Below are positions 22,037-30,905 of a stretch of 64,000 nt of DNA, piece by piece (the stretch's first letter is position 1; every line of letters begins with the position of its first letter). The stretch is from Bacteroidota bacterium (lineage in GTDB: Bacteria; Bacteroidota; Ignavibacteria; Tepidaquicellales; Tepidaquicellaceae), in contig JAFDZP010000005.1 of assembly GCA_018266835.1 (NCBI GenBank), forward strand, positions 434,001 to 498,000, given 5' to 3'. The notes below the pieces were generated by a model. It was given only the letters and a program-made list of their open reading frames with translations. It made no database searches and was not told the origin of the DNA. Both the position numbers and the translations under genes were made by a program.

Positions 22037-22639
22037 ATGAAGAAAATAATTATCTCGTTATTTTTTATTTTCCCTCTGGCAGCGTTTGGGCAGCTGCCGA
22101 ATACTACTTACATATCTGCTTACGCAGGACTCTCACTCCCTACAAATCAAAATGTCTATACATCGTCATTTAATGCAGGAGCAAATATTGAGTTTGCTTT
22201 AACAAAGGTTGTTGCATTCGGTTTCGATATAAATTTTGCCAATGTTACTACAAAACCAAGCAGCGAGTTTGCTTATCCTCTTTACATTGGCGCTATAACA
22301 GCTTACAACTATGGTAACTTCAGCACCATGGGCTTTATGGCATTTGCAAAACTGCAAAGTTCAGATGCGGTCACATTGCCTGTTCAGCCGTTTGTGAAAA
22401 TCGGATTTGGTACATCCCTAATGGCGAAAACGGGAGTGAACTATACTTCACTTGCGACTATCACAAATGTCCCGAACGAAACTTCTACGGGAATTTTATT
22501 TGCGCCTTCAATAGGAATAAATATTCCGATACATGCAAAGAATAAAATTACTCTGGAAGTGCAGTTCAGAATGAACAAATCGGATTCAGAAAGTTTAAAC
22601 CAGCTTCTGCTAAATGCGGGCTTTGGGTTTAGATTGTAG
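22037..22639 (+). CDS. Outer-membrane beta-barrel protein (200 aa)
   Basis: Signal peptide MKKIIISLFFIFPLAAFG|Q. The mature protein alternates hydrophobic and polar residues with many aromatic girdle positions: YISAYAGLSLPT, IEFALTKVVAFGFDINFA, PFVKIGFGTSLMA, FAPSIGINIPI, KITLEVQFRMNK. It ends in the C-terminal strand NAGFGFRL with the terminal hydrophobic residue used by the BAM machinery. The layout suggests an eight-stranded barrel like those at 34315 and 35129, with which it shares the ending. Pore, adhesion or structural role cannot be told. Confidence 0.75.
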   Translation: MKKIIISLFFIFPLAAFGQLPNTTYISAYAGLSLPTNQNVYTSSFNAGANIEFALTKVVAFGFDINFANVTTKPSSEFAYPLYIGAITAYNYGNFSTMGFMAFAKLQSSDAVTLPVQPFVKIGFGTSLMAKTGVNYTSLATITNVPNETSTGILFAPSIGINIPIHAKNKITLEVQFRMNKSDSESLNQLLLNAGFGFRL

Positions 22640-22681
22640 AAAATTAATGCCTCTTAATTTTTAATTAAGTCTATTTTTTTT

Positions 22682-23070
22682 AAGTATAACCACCACTTGC
22701 TCCTCCTTTTAAAGGAGGGTTGCTCAGTTAAAATAATTTTCTTCAGAACTTTATAAAAATTCGAATCAGTTGAAAGTATAACCACCCCTGCCCCCTCCTT
22801 GAAAACTATTAATTATCAAGTCCCGCTTCAGCGGGAGGAGGGGGTGCTAAGTTAAATTTTGTATTAAAGATTTCCCTACTTCTTTATACTATTCTTTTCA
22901 AAAAATTTATAAAAGTATAACCACCCCCTTCCCCCTCCTTGAAAATGAGGGGGTGCTAAGTTAAATTTTGTATTAAAGATTTCCCTACTTCTTTATACTA
23001 TTCTTTTCAAAAAATTTATAAAAGTATAACCACCCCCTTCCCCCTCCTTGAAAAGGAGGGGGTGCAGTTA
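22682..23070 (+). repeat. Field of four palindromic elements, partly as a 109-bp tandem duplication
   Basis: Four forward copies (22682-22730, 22774-22855, 22913-22962, 23022-23070) of an element of about 49 bases: AAGTATAACCACCCC, spacer, hairpin CCCCCTCCTT / AAGGAGGGGG around GAA, then TGCTAAGTTA. Copies 3 and 4 lie in a tandem duplication of about 109 bp (22845-22953, 22954-23062). Copy 2 carries an inserted 30-base segment with its own hairpin (GTCCCGCTTCAGCGGGA). No gene is visible in 22640-23407. Confidence 0.88.
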
Positions 23071-23177
23071 ATTAAATCTATTAATATTATTTATTTCCAA
23101 TTTTAATTTCCTTATTTTTTAAAATTTCTAAAATTGTTTTGTAGTTCAGTTCAATACATTTTAAAGAAGGTTTTCTT

Positions 23178-23260
23178 TAGCCCCTCCTTTTCAAAGAAGG
23201 GTGCAGTAACTTAACTTTAGCCCCCTCCTTTTCAAGGAGGGGGTTGGGGGTGGTTAATGT
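23178..23260 (-). repeat. Palindromic elements in inverted orientation, left flank of DUF559 gene B
   Basis: A degenerate copy (23178-23208) and a full copy (23217-23260) read in reverse: TTAGCCCCCTCC, GGAGGGGG, then GGGGGTGGTTA. The G-rich arm points toward the DUF559 gene, as at locus A. Confidence 0.85.
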
Positions 23261-23390
23261 AAGCATCGCTATATTTTTAGGTTCACCACATCTCGGCTAA
23301 AACAGAAGTTGGGGGTGGTTACTGTAAGCATCGCTATATTTTTTAGGTTCACCACATCTCGGCTAAAACAGAAGTTGGGGGTGGTTAATT
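23243..23390. repeat. 65/66-bp tandem repeat, two copies plus a partial third
   Basis: The unit starts GTTGGGGGTGGTTA and continues with GTAAGCATCGCTATA, AGGTTCACCACATC and TCGGCTAAAACAGAA. Copies start at 23243, 23308 and (partial) 23374. Each unit begins with the G-rich arm of the palindromic element, so the arm itself has been amplified. The last arm ends 17 bases before the DUF559 start. It has no spacers and is not a CRISPR array. Confidence 0.88.
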
Positions 23391-23407
23391 TTTTGTTTTT
23401 AAGTTTA

Positions 23408-23776
23408 ATGAAAGTATTCAATCTCCATAAGTTCAAACAAAAAAGGAAAACTTTAAGAAACAATTCAACGAAAGCTGAAAAACTTTTATGGGAGAGATTA
23501 AAACAAAGTCAGCTGTTAAATCTAAAATTCAGAAGACAACAAGGAATAGGAAGATACGTTGTTGATTTTTATTGTCCCGAAATAGAACTAGTTATTGAAT
23601 TAGATGGTGAATCCCATGATAATGTTGATTCAATTGAATACGATAAAATCAGAACTGAATTTTTTGAGGAGCATAAAATAATAGTTTTAAGATATAAGAA
23701 TGAAGAAGTATTTAAAGATATTGAAAAAGTTTTAGCTGATATAAAGAGCAAAGTAAACTTACACTTCAAAGAGTGA
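23408..23776 (+). CDS. DUF559 endonuclease-fold protein B (122 aa)
   Basis: KTLRNNSTKAEKLLWERLKQ, KFRRQQGIGRYVVDFYCPE and LVIELDGESHDN carry Asp53, Glu64 and Asp66, the expected metal ligands. The C-terminal half ends VLADIKSKVNLHFKE. It shares the fold and key residues with gene A at 15217 but is clearly divergent in sequence, so this is not a recent copy. I start at ATG 23408; an upstream in-frame ATG (23309) would translate the tandem repeat. Palindromes in inverted orientation flank it on both sides. Predicted nuclease of unknown target. Confidence 0.82.
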   Translation: MKVFNLHKFKQKRKTLRNNSTKAEKLLWERLKQSQLLNLKFRRQQGIGRYVVDFYCPEIELVIELDGESHDNVDSIEYDKIRTEFFEEHKIIVLRYKNEEVFKDIEKVLADIKSKVNLHFKE

Positions 23777-23789
23777 GCATCTTTATCAA

Positions 23790-23838
23790 AAAAGTATAAC
23801 CACCCCCTGCCCCCTCCTTGAAAAGGAGGGGGTGCTAA
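23790..23838 (+). repeat. Palindromic element, right flank of DUF559 gene B
   Basis: Intact forward copy: AAGTATAACCACCCCC, TGCC, hairpin CCCCCTCCTT / AAGGAGGGGG around GAA, TGCTAAGTA. It lies 13 bases after the DUF559 stop and is inverted relative to the copy at 23217. Confidence 0.9.
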
Positions 23839-23914
23839 GTAGTTCATATCCATAATCCAGTATTTTTTTCAAAGCATAACTTCCTTATTTTAAATTATAA
23901 CAAAGTTTTCACAA

Positions 23915-23982
23915 TTAGCCCCCTCCTTTTCAAGGAGGGGGTTAGGGGTGGTTACTGTAAGCATCTTGAAAAGGAGGGGGTG
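23915..23982. repeat. Further palindromic copies, reverse plus partial forward
   Basis: A full reverse copy (23915-23957) is followed directly by the right half of a forward copy (23964-23982). The fusion suggests recombination between elements. The rest of 23777-24237 shows nothing else. Confidence 0.85.
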
Positions 23983-24237
23983 AATATTAAGAAGATAATT
24001 TAATTCTGTTTCCTTTATAAATCAATTTTCCCCCACCCACCAAAATAATTCTTATTTACGGAACTTATCTTTATTTCCTTAGTATAAACTGATAAATCAG
24101 TCATTTTCGGTAATTAGTTTTTATTTCTATCTTGAAAAACACCTGTTATTTCTGTAATTTATAATAGAAAAAGATACCTTAAAACTAAATTTAATCTATC
24201 GATTCCTTCCCTACCTCCTAAAAAAACAAATAAAGAA

Positions 24238-25680
24238 ATGAATCGCATCTCATTAGTTTTATTCGCAATTCTCACTTCAGTTATTTTTTATTCATGTAAA
24301 AGCGATACACCTGTAACTTCGGGCAGTTCAGGCAATTTAACAGGCAGCTGGACAGTTGATAAAGTTCAATTGGTTTCAGCGCCTTCAACCGGCACAGCAT
24401 CTGCTATAATGAAAGCGGCTTTAGTTCCATTCGGTGAAATCAGCGCAAGCACGGCGGGCTACCTTGATTTTAATTTCGGCGCAGAGGCAATGACAGTTAC
24501 ACCAACAAATCTTTCAACAGCACCTTATGTTATTCCTAAATTCTTCGGAAACACAGGATATTACTTTAATCATATATATAATACAACTGACCCGAAACTT
24601 TGCAAAAGTACCGACGGCGGAGTTTCATGGACACCGATTATTCTGCCGGCTACACTTCAGATATTCACAGGAGCAAGCATGCCGTCTTCCAATATAATTT
24701 ACTTGGCAAGCACTACTTTCTCTCCAATAGTAAACCATCTTTACAAATCAACAAACGGCGGAGACAGCTGGATAACACTTAGCGATAATGTAAGTTTTCA
24801 ATTGTCTTCCAGTGAGCCTTCGATGGATTATTCTCTGAATTTTATAAACGAAAATACAGGCTTTGCATACGGAGCGGATAATACTTTTAACACGCATATG
24901 TTCAAAACAACTAACGGAGGTGTTAACTGGTCAGTTCTTCCGGCGGTGCCTTCAGGTTGTATGCACTTCTTAGATGAAAACACCGGCATTACAATATCAG
25001 ATAACGGAGTCGGGCAGCAGAGTTACTCCCGTACCACTGATGGCGGAATTACCTGGACGAATATTATGCCTGCACCGGGAAATTCATTTATTGCATTCCA
25101 TGATTTATTTTTTATCAATGCAAATACAGGTTGGGTGAAAGTTAAAGAAGCCGGCGGAAAATATTCCATATATAAAACGATGGATGCAGGTAATACCTGG
25201 ACAAAAATTTCTGCATCAGGTGAAGGCACATTTATTTTCAAAAATGAAAATGAAGGATACAGAGATTTTAACGGAATGATTTTAAAAACAACGGACGGAG
25301 GAGCTAATTGGAACCCGTATTATGTTCCTAATACAGGAAAAGTGAACCGCTTCCAGTTTATAAATAATACTATTGCAGGTTATTTCAAAAACGGTTCATT
25401 GTTTAAACCGGCTGGAACAGATAATACAAAATGGACGGCTAAAGGAAAGATTACAAGCTCAATAATTAAAGCTATTGTGAACTCACCGGACTATGATATT
25501 TTTGCTGAAGGCGCTTATGCATCCGATGGTTATAATATTACTTTCTACAATGAAAATTATACACAGGGAAATCCTTCAGGCACAGGTTCAGGTACTTACA
25601 CATTTGAAAATAATGCGCCTGTAATTAATCTGAATCTTCCTAATAATGAAGTATGGAAAATAATATTCAGACAAAGATAA
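24238..25680 (+). CDS. Lipoprotein: seven-bladed propeller inserted in a lipocalin-like domain, copy 1 (480 aa)
   Basis: Lipobox VIFYSC (Cys20). The N-terminal segment GNLTGSWTVDKVQL to GYLDFNFGAEA (about 33-84) and the C-terminal segment IIKAIVNSPDYDIFAEGAYA to NNEVWKIIFRQR (about 395-480) look like the two halves of one lipocalin-like beta-barrel. Between them lie seven YCF48/BNR-type blades: CKSTDGGVSW, YKSTNGGDSW, FKTTNGGVNW, SRTTDGGITW, YKTMDAGNTW, LKTTDGGANW and a degenerate FKPAG..TKW. No T9SS domain, so a lipid-anchored surface or periplasmic protein. First of three tandem copies, 17 and 19 bases apart. Confidence 0.8.
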   Translation: MNRISLVLFAILTSVIFYSCKSDTPVTSGSSGNLTGSWTVDKVQLVSAPSTGTASAIMKAALVPFGEISASTAGYLDFNFGAEAMTVTPTNLSTAPYVIPKFFGNTGYYFNHIYNTTDPKLCKSTDGGVSWTPIILPATLQIFTGASMPSSNIIYLASTTFSPIVNHLYKSTNGGDSWITLSDNVSFQLSSSEPSMDYSLNFINENTGFAYGADNTFNTHMFKTTNGGVNWSVLPAVPSGCMHFLDENTGITISDNGVGQQSYSRTTDGGITWTNIMPAPGNSFIAFHDLFFINANTGWVKVKEAGGKYSIYKTMDAGNTWTKISASGEGTFIFKNENEGYRDFNGMILKTTDGGANWNPYYVPNTGKVNRFQFINNTIAGYFKNGSLFKPAGTDNTKWTAKGKITSSIIKAIVNSPDYDIFAEGAYASDGYNITFYNENYTQGNPSGTGSGTYTFENNAPVINLNLPNNEVWKIIFRQR

Positions 25681-25697
25681 ATTAAAAAATTTAATTA

Positions 25698-27137
25698 ATG
25701 AAAAGTATATTAGCTCTAGTATTTATAATAATTACATCGGTAATTTTTTACTCGTGTAAAAGTGATACAGTGGTAACACCCGGTGATGCAAGTAATTTAA
25801 ACGGCACATGGACCGTCGATAAAGTGCAGCTTGTATCTGCGCCTACAACGGGAACAGTAAATGCTATGATGAAAACTGCTTTAGTTCCCTTCGGAGAGAT
25901 TAGCGCATCAACAGCAGGATATCTTGACTTCACTTTTAATTCCGAAACCATGTATGCTCAGAATACGAACCTTGGCAATAATCACGAATTCAATAAAGTA
26001 TTCTTCGGGAATACGGGATATTATTACGACAACTTTACTTATACCCTGCTTATTACTTCTGACGGAGGGGTGACGTGGAATCCTAAAGTTCTGCCCACAA
26101 ATTATTCATACGAAAATTCACCGCTGGCAGTAGTGAACTCCACTACACTTTATTATATGAACGGAGTTTCAAATGTAACATCTCCAAGATTAAAATTATA
26201 TAAGTCAACTGATGCAGGAAGCACATGGGTACTGGTAAATCCGCAGCTGAACTTCACTTCTTTTCATACAGTGATAAACAAGCGGCTCTTTTTTTTAAAT
26301 GAGAACGTTGGATATGCGCTTGGTACAGACTCTCTATACAACTACAATATGTACAAAACTACCAATGGCGGTGTGAACTGGGTGCAGCTGCCGAACTCAA
26401 GCGTGCATTTTTACGGATTAACATTCTACGATGAGATGCACGGCCGCGCAGAAATGCAGGACGGCTTAGGTGTATATCTTTCCAAAACATCTGACGGCGG
26501 AATTACATGGACTGAATATCGCTTTCCTAATTACAAAACTGATTTTATGACCGGTTATTCTTTTCTTAATTATAATACAGGCTACTGTCACATCTGGGGA
26601 AATGATGACAAGTATTATTTTTATAAAACTGTGAACGGCGGCGAGACATGGACTAAAGTAAGTGATGCAAAAGTATGGAGCAGCGTTTTTAAAAATGAGA
26701 ACGAAGGCTACGGTATTATTCCTGATGAATTAATGCTGAAAACCACTGACGGCGGTCAAAACTGGACGGCTTACAGCAACAACACAATTTACCGTCCTAA
26801 TCAATTATATCTGATTAATAATTCCCCTGCTTACTTCGATTGGAATGGAAATGTTTTTAAAACCGCGGGATATGTAAATTCCAACTGGACTGCAAAAGGA
26901 AAACTTACAAGCTCAATTATAAAAGCAATTACCGGCGGCGGAGATTATGATGAATATGCAACAGGTACTTATACAACAAACGAAGAGCAGATAATTTTTT
27001 ATGTAAACTCTTATACAGAAGGTGTATCAGGTGTTACAGGCACCGGAACGTTCGGCTTTAACGGTTCAACGCTGGGCATTCAGCTCTTCCTTGCAAACGG
27101 TGAAACCTGGAAAATAAAATTAAGCAGAAGGTATTAA
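25698..27137 (+). CDS. Lipoprotein: propeller in lipocalin-like domain, copy 2 (479 aa)
   Basis: Lipobox VIFYSC (Cys20). Outer segments SNLNGTWTVDKVQLVSAP and LTSSIIKAITGGGDYDEYA...NGETWKIKLSRRY match copy 1 closely, while the seven blades between them (LLITSDGGVTW, YKSTDAGSTW, YKTTNGGVNW, SKTSDGGITW, YKTVNGGETW, LKTTDGGQNW, FKTAG..NSNW) differ more. The blade loops are therefore the fast-changing part. The stop-to-start distance to copy 3 is 19 bases; the three are probably one transcript made by tandem duplication. Confidence 0.8.
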   Translation: MKSILALVFIIITSVIFYSCKSDTVVTPGDASNLNGTWTVDKVQLVSAPTTGTVNAMMKTALVPFGEISASTAGYLDFTFNSETMYAQNTNLGNNHEFNKVFFGNTGYYYDNFTYTLLITSDGGVTWNPKVLPTNYSYENSPLAVVNSTTLYYMNGVSNVTSPRLKLYKSTDAGSTWVLVNPQLNFTSFHTVINKRLFFLNENVGYALGTDSLYNYNMYKTTNGGVNWVQLPNSSVHFYGLTFYDEMHGRAEMQDGLGVYLSKTSDGGITWTEYRFPNYKTDFMTGYSFLNYNTGYCHIWGNDDKYYFYKTVNGGETWTKVSDAKVWSSVFKNENEGYGIIPDELMLKTTDGGQNWTAYSNNTIYRPNQLYLINNSPAYFDWNGNVFKTAGYVNSNWTAKGKLTSSIIKAITGGGDYDEYATGTYTTNEEQIIFYVNSYTEGVSGVTGTGTFGFNGSTLGIQLFLANGETWKIKLSRRY

Positions 27138-27156
27138 AAAAATCAATCATAAATTT

Positions 27157-28605
27157 ATGAAAAAGATAGTTCCTTTAGTATTTATAATAATTTCGGCAGT
27201 AATATTTTACTCCTGTAAAAGTGATACACCGGTTTCTTCCAATACATCAGGTTCATTGACAGGAAACTGGACAGTTGACAGGGTTCAGATCGTATCTGCC
27301 CCCACAACAGGAACAGCATCTGCTATGATGAAAGCAGCCTTAGTTCCCTTCGGAGAAATAGGAGCAAGTTTTGCAGGTTATATGGATTTCACTTTCGGGG
27401 CTGAAACAGTAAACCAAACCACTAATAATCTTCCGGTAGGATTTGTTTACGATATGAAGTTTTTTAATAATAACGGATATGCTTATGATTTCGTCCGCAA
27501 AACAGTTTCTTCCACTTCAGATGGCGGAATTACCTGGCTGGTACATAACTTGCCGGCGAATGGAAACGGAAACGCTCAAGGAATTTCAGTTGCTGATGCA
27601 AACACATTATATTGCATATCAGATAGCCTTGGAAATTTTATTTTTTCTGTTCATAAATCGACTGATATGGGAGCAACGTGGGTAACAACAAATTCTCACC
27701 TCCCGATTTTTTCATATTACGGAAGTATTTATTTTGAAAGCTCGATTAGTTTTGTCAATTCAACTACAGGATATATTATAGCGAATGATAATTCTAGCAA
27801 AAAAATTTACAAAACTACAGATAGCGGTGTAAACTGGACACCTGTTTACAACAACGCAAATTACTTCTGGCAAATACGTTTTTTTGATGAGATGCATGGA
27901 TATGCTTCTTCAAGTCAGTCAAATTTTGTTCAGACTCTGGTAAAAACAAATGACGGCGGCATTACATGGACGGAATATTCTCTTCCCGAGGGAGCAATAC
28001 TAAACGGTTCAGAGTTTTTCCTCAGCGGAAATACAAATATTGGATGGATGAGTAAATACACTGCAGATGGTTCTGCTTTTGGATTATACAAAACGAATAA
28101 CGGCGGTCAGAGCTGGACGCAGATAAACAATAATTATTTTGATTACTTTGTATTCAAAGATGAAAATAACGGATATGCTGCTAAAAGAAACGGAATGATT
28201 TTTAAAACAACAAATTCAGGTGCTGACTGGATTCCTTACGCAACTTCAGGATATCTTGGTATAATGCAGGTAAAATTAATAAATAGCGCACCCGTTTTTT
28301 TCAGTTTCTATTCCTCATTGATAAAACCATCGGGAGTAATTGCCCCTGATAAATGGTATGCAAAAGGGTCTGTTACAAACTCAGCTATTAAAATGATTAC
28401 AGGAGCAGAAAACAGGGAGTCGTACGCTACAGGACAATTTGCATTAGGAGACACACTTAAAATTCTTTTCGTGGCTGAAAACTATTCTGAAAGCTCCACT
28501 AGTGCGGGAGCACTTGGTAAATATTATTTTGAGAACGGGAATTTATTTATAGATTTACCCCTTCCCAATAACGAAGAATGGAAGATAAAGCTAAGAAGAA
28601 AATAA
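27157..28605 (+). CDS. Lipoprotein: propeller in lipocalin-like domain, copy 3 (482 aa)
   Basis: Lipobox VIFYSC (Cys20); outer segments GSLTGNWTVDRVQIVSAP and VTNSAIKMITGAENRESYA...NNEEWKIKLRRK. Seven blades: SSTSDGGITW, HKSTDMGATW, YKTTDSGVNW, VKTNDGGITW, YKTNNGGQSW, FKTTNSGADW and degenerate IKPSG...DKW. Its last 28 bases overlap the start of the following beta-barrel gene, so the lipoprotein trio and the first barrel are likely translated from one message, suggesting that they work together at the cell surface. Confidence 0.8.
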   Translation: MKKIVPLVFIIISAVIFYSCKSDTPVSSNTSGSLTGNWTVDRVQIVSAPTTGTASAMMKAALVPFGEIGASFAGYMDFTFGAETVNQTTNNLPVGFVYDMKFFNNNGYAYDFVRKTVSSTSDGGITWLVHNLPANGNGNAQGISVADANTLYCISDSLGNFIFSVHKSTDMGATWVTTNSHLPIFSYYGSIYFESSISFVNSTTGYIIANDNSSKKIYKTTDSGVNWTPVYNNANYFWQIRFFDEMHGYASSSQSNFVQTLVKTNDGGITWTEYSLPEGAILNGSEFFLSGNTNIGWMSKYTADGSAFGLYKTNNGGQSWTQINNNYFDYFVFKDENNGYAAKRNGMIFKTTNSGADWIPYATSGYLGIMQVKLINSAPVFFSFYSSLIKPSGVIAPDKWYAKGSVTNSAIKMITGAENRESYATGQFALGDTLKILFVAENYSESSTSAGALGKYYFENGNLFIDLPLPNNEEWKIKLRRK

Positions 28606-29195
28606 AATTTAGAATAATATTTTTCAAAAGAGCAGCATTAATAATCTTTATAAATATAATTATTCCTTCTTTTGTTTTTTCGCAGGGAGTGGATAAAACA
28701 AATATGGGATTTATGTTCGGGCTTAACGTTCCTATCTCATGGGGTAATTTGAACGGTAATTATAAATCGGGCTGGAACTTCGATATGAATTTTGAACACA
28801 CTGTCTCCAATTCCATTGTTCTTGGCGGGGCTCTTGATATGAGTAATCAGCCGGGCTCATACACTGAGCAGCTGCAAACTATAAGTTATACTAAAGATGT
28901 TTCCATGAAATTCGTTTCTCTTGACGGATATATAAAACTTCAGAATAATCTGGCGATGGAAAATGAATGGCAGTTTTTTTTGAAAGCAGGCGGAGGATTT
29001 TTCGTTAACACTTATGGAAAAGAATTAGGCGGCGGTGGATATACAATTCTATTCGGCCCGGGATTAAACAATATGTTGGGAAGAAAAGGTAAAATCACTT
29101 CAGGTATTGAATACAGAATAAATAACTTTGAGAAAGACCCGGTAACACAGCTTCAGTTCAAAATAGGGTTTTCATTTTGTCTGAATCCGAAATAA
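28578..29195 (+). CDS. Outer-membrane beta-barrel protein overlapping the preceding lipoprotein gene (205 aa)
   Basis: ATG 28578 lies inside the end of the lipoprotein gene (28-base overlap). It gives a basic start (MEDKAKKKIKFRIIFFKRAA) and a hydrophobic core ending FVFSQ, a long but acceptable signal peptide; no other standard start exists before the core. The mature barrel has strands NMGFMFGLNVPISW, NFDMNFEHTVSN, FFLKAGGGFFV and the closing LQFKIGFSFCLNPK. The closing strand is almost the same as in the next gene (NTGFSFCLNP), so the two are duplicates. Confidence 0.7.
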   Translation: MEDKAKKKIKFRIIFFKRAALIIFINIIIPSFVFSQGVDKTNMGFMFGLNVPISWGNLNGNYKSGWNFDMNFEHTVSNSIVLGGALDMSNQPGSYTEQLQTISYTKDVSMKFVSLDGYIKLQNNLAMENEWQFFLKAGGGFFVNTYGKELGGGGYTILFGPGLNNMLGRKGKITSGIEYRINNFEKDPVTQLQFKIGFSFCLNPK

Positions 29196-29228
29196 CTGCC
29201 AAAATAACTGATTAACCGATTTTAATTT

Positions 29229-29834
29229 ATGCGCAAAACAATTTTTATTCTAATGATTACATTGCTTCCCTCTCTGTTATTTTCTCAGGGAATCCATAAG
29301 ACAAATATAATTCTCGGCGGAGGTGCTAATTTCCCTATTGGCGGAGAAGATGCGTACCGTAATATTTCTTTTGCAGAATATTATAAGGGCTCATACAATT
29401 TAGACATTCAGATTGAGTACACTGCTGCCAAAGAAACTGTTTTCGGATTTGAAATAAATCACGGAAAATTTGCCGGCACAAAATCTGTTTATACTTATTA
29501 TCCCACTGAGCCCGGCAGACTGAACATAACTTCCTTTATGGGATTTTTAAAGGTGCAGGATAACTCGGCAAAAAAAGATGACATTCAGTTTTTTGTAAAG
29601 GGCGCAGTCGGGCTTTCATTTATTGCCGATGATAACTTTCAGTTTTCATTGGTAGATTCAAAAGGATACGGTACGGGAGGAATTTCGTATCAGGGAGGAG
29701 CAGGAGTAAATTTTATGCTTAACTCAGGAAATAAAATTATGTTTGAATCATTTTACAGAACCAACTCAGGCAAAGATGCTTCATACAATTCAATTACTTT
29801 TAATACGGGATTTTCATTTTGTCTGAACCCGTAA
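29229..29834 (+). CDS. Outer-membrane beta-barrel protein (201 aa)
   Basis: Signal peptide MRKTIFILMITLLPSLLFSQ, then GIHKTNIILGGGANFPIGGE, mirroring GVDKTNMGFMFGLNVPI of the previous gene. Strands include YNLDIQIEYTAAKETVFGFE, IQFFVKGAVGLSFIA, GGAGVNFMLN and the ending TFNTGFSFCLNP. Both neighbours keep the unusual Cys near the C-terminus. It lies 33 bases after the preceding barrel and 28 bases before a propeller lipoprotein. A small barrel without extended loops large enough for TonB-type transport; role unknown. Confidence 0.73.
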   Translation: MRKTIFILMITLLPSLLFSQGIHKTNIILGGGANFPIGGEDAYRNISFAEYYKGSYNLDIQIEYTAAKETVFGFEINHGKFAGTKSVYTYYPTEPGRLNITSFMGFLKVQDNSAKKDDIQFFVKGAVGLSFIADDNFQFSLVDSKGYGTGGISYQGGAGVNFMLNSGNKIMFESFYRTNSGKDASYNSITFNTGFSFCLNP

Positions 29835-29862
29835 CAGAAACGATTTCTCAATTAAATTATCC

Positions 29863-30861
29863 ATGAAAATTTTTCTTACAACAGTTTCGTTATTTTTTAT
29901 AATACTAATTTCTTCCTGTAATAATTCCCCTTTAACGCCTTCAGTAACTGAAGAGAAAATCGAATGGAAACAGGTAGATTCAGTTAACGGCGGATACTTT
30001 CCGGGTCCCGTTGCAGCAGGAGAAAATAATACTTTCTATTACATTCACGATAACTTCCTTTTCAGATGCACCGAGGGAAGCAAAACACTTATACCTATTT
30101 CCTATGAGAATTCAGGCGCAGCCACAATAAAAGTTTATAACAACAATTATATAATACTTGGTGCATACGGAGTTACAAACGGGCAATGGATACTGAAAGC
30201 AAAAATTCTTTCACATGATTCACTTTCAGTAATTACATTAGATACAATTCCCGATATTTCTCCTCCGGAAATTCTGGTTGTTGCTCCGGGTAAATTTTAC
30301 ATTGCATCAAAAGAGCACTATTACTTTGTAGATAACGGTTCAGTAAGTAAATTTGATTTAACAGGAGTAAATAACGTAACGGGAATTTCAAAAATAGGAA
30401 ACACGATTTTTATTCTTGCTTATAATCTTGGTTACGGTGAAAGCATCTTCAGGCTTGGAGCAGATAACTCCCCTTCACTCTATGAAAACAATCAGGAATT
30501 CTCGGAGACTTTTACTTCAGATAAAAATATTATACGAGCCCGCTATGCCGATAGCCTTATGCTGATGGATTACCTTACAGAAGGCGGCTGGGTAAATTTC
30601 AGAAGAGGAAACTTTCAGTTTTTCAATATGGCAGCCTTCGATGATCTGGATTACATTTATCTTATTTCCAATACAAGCAAGCAAGGAATTGAGCACCATG
30701 GCAATATGTGGAACGGCGCGCAATATTTTACTGACAATAATTTTCCGTTTACAAACGGTCTCGGAAATGTTTTTTACTTTGGCAATATGAAAAACAATAC
30801 TTTTTATGCGGCTATACTGGATCACGGATTCAGAATTTTAAGAGGAAGAAGAGTTTTTTAA
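29863..30861 (+). CDS. Propeller-like lipoprotein, subfamily EW (332 aa)
   Basis: Lipobox LISSC (Cys19). The mature protein opens EEKIEWKQVDSVNGGYFPGP and continues in short beta-strand repeats without the TTNGGxNW signature: NTFYYIHDNFLFRC, KFYIASKEHYYFVDNGSVSK, NTIFILAYNLGYGESIFRL. It ends FRILRGRRVF. The gene at 36677 has the same layout (KEIQWTQADSISPGYIS..., YKGKRITG at the end), so the two form a pair. Probably a six- or seven-bladed propeller anchored to the outer membrane. Set between barrel genes with short gaps. Confidence 0.7.
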   Translation: MKIFLTTVSLFFIILISSCNNSPLTPSVTEEKIEWKQVDSVNGGYFPGPVAAGENNTFYYIHDNFLFRCTEGSKTLIPISYENSGAATIKVYNNNYIILGAYGVTNGQWILKAKILSHDSLSVITLDTIPDISPPEILVVAPGKFYIASKEHYYFVDNGSVSKFDLTGVNNVTGISKIGNTIFILAYNLGYGESIFRLGADNSPSLYENNQEFSETFTSDKNIIRARYADSLMLMDYLTEGGWVNFRRGNFQFFNMAAFDDLDYIYLISNTSKQGIEHHGNMWNGAQYFTDNNFPFTNGLGNVFYFGNMKNNTFYAAILDHGFRILRGRRVF

Positions 30862-30905
30862 TTTTTTAAGAGATATAAATAATTTTAAAATTAACCCAAT
30901 AAATA

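Noticed and set aside
23243..23463. Repeat-derived coding frames around 23269-23463 (minus) and 23309-23407 (plus), and a CRISPR reading of the 66-bp repeats
   Set aside because: The frames just translate the tandem repeat (PNFCFSRDVVNL repeated), and the units are contiguous without spacers.
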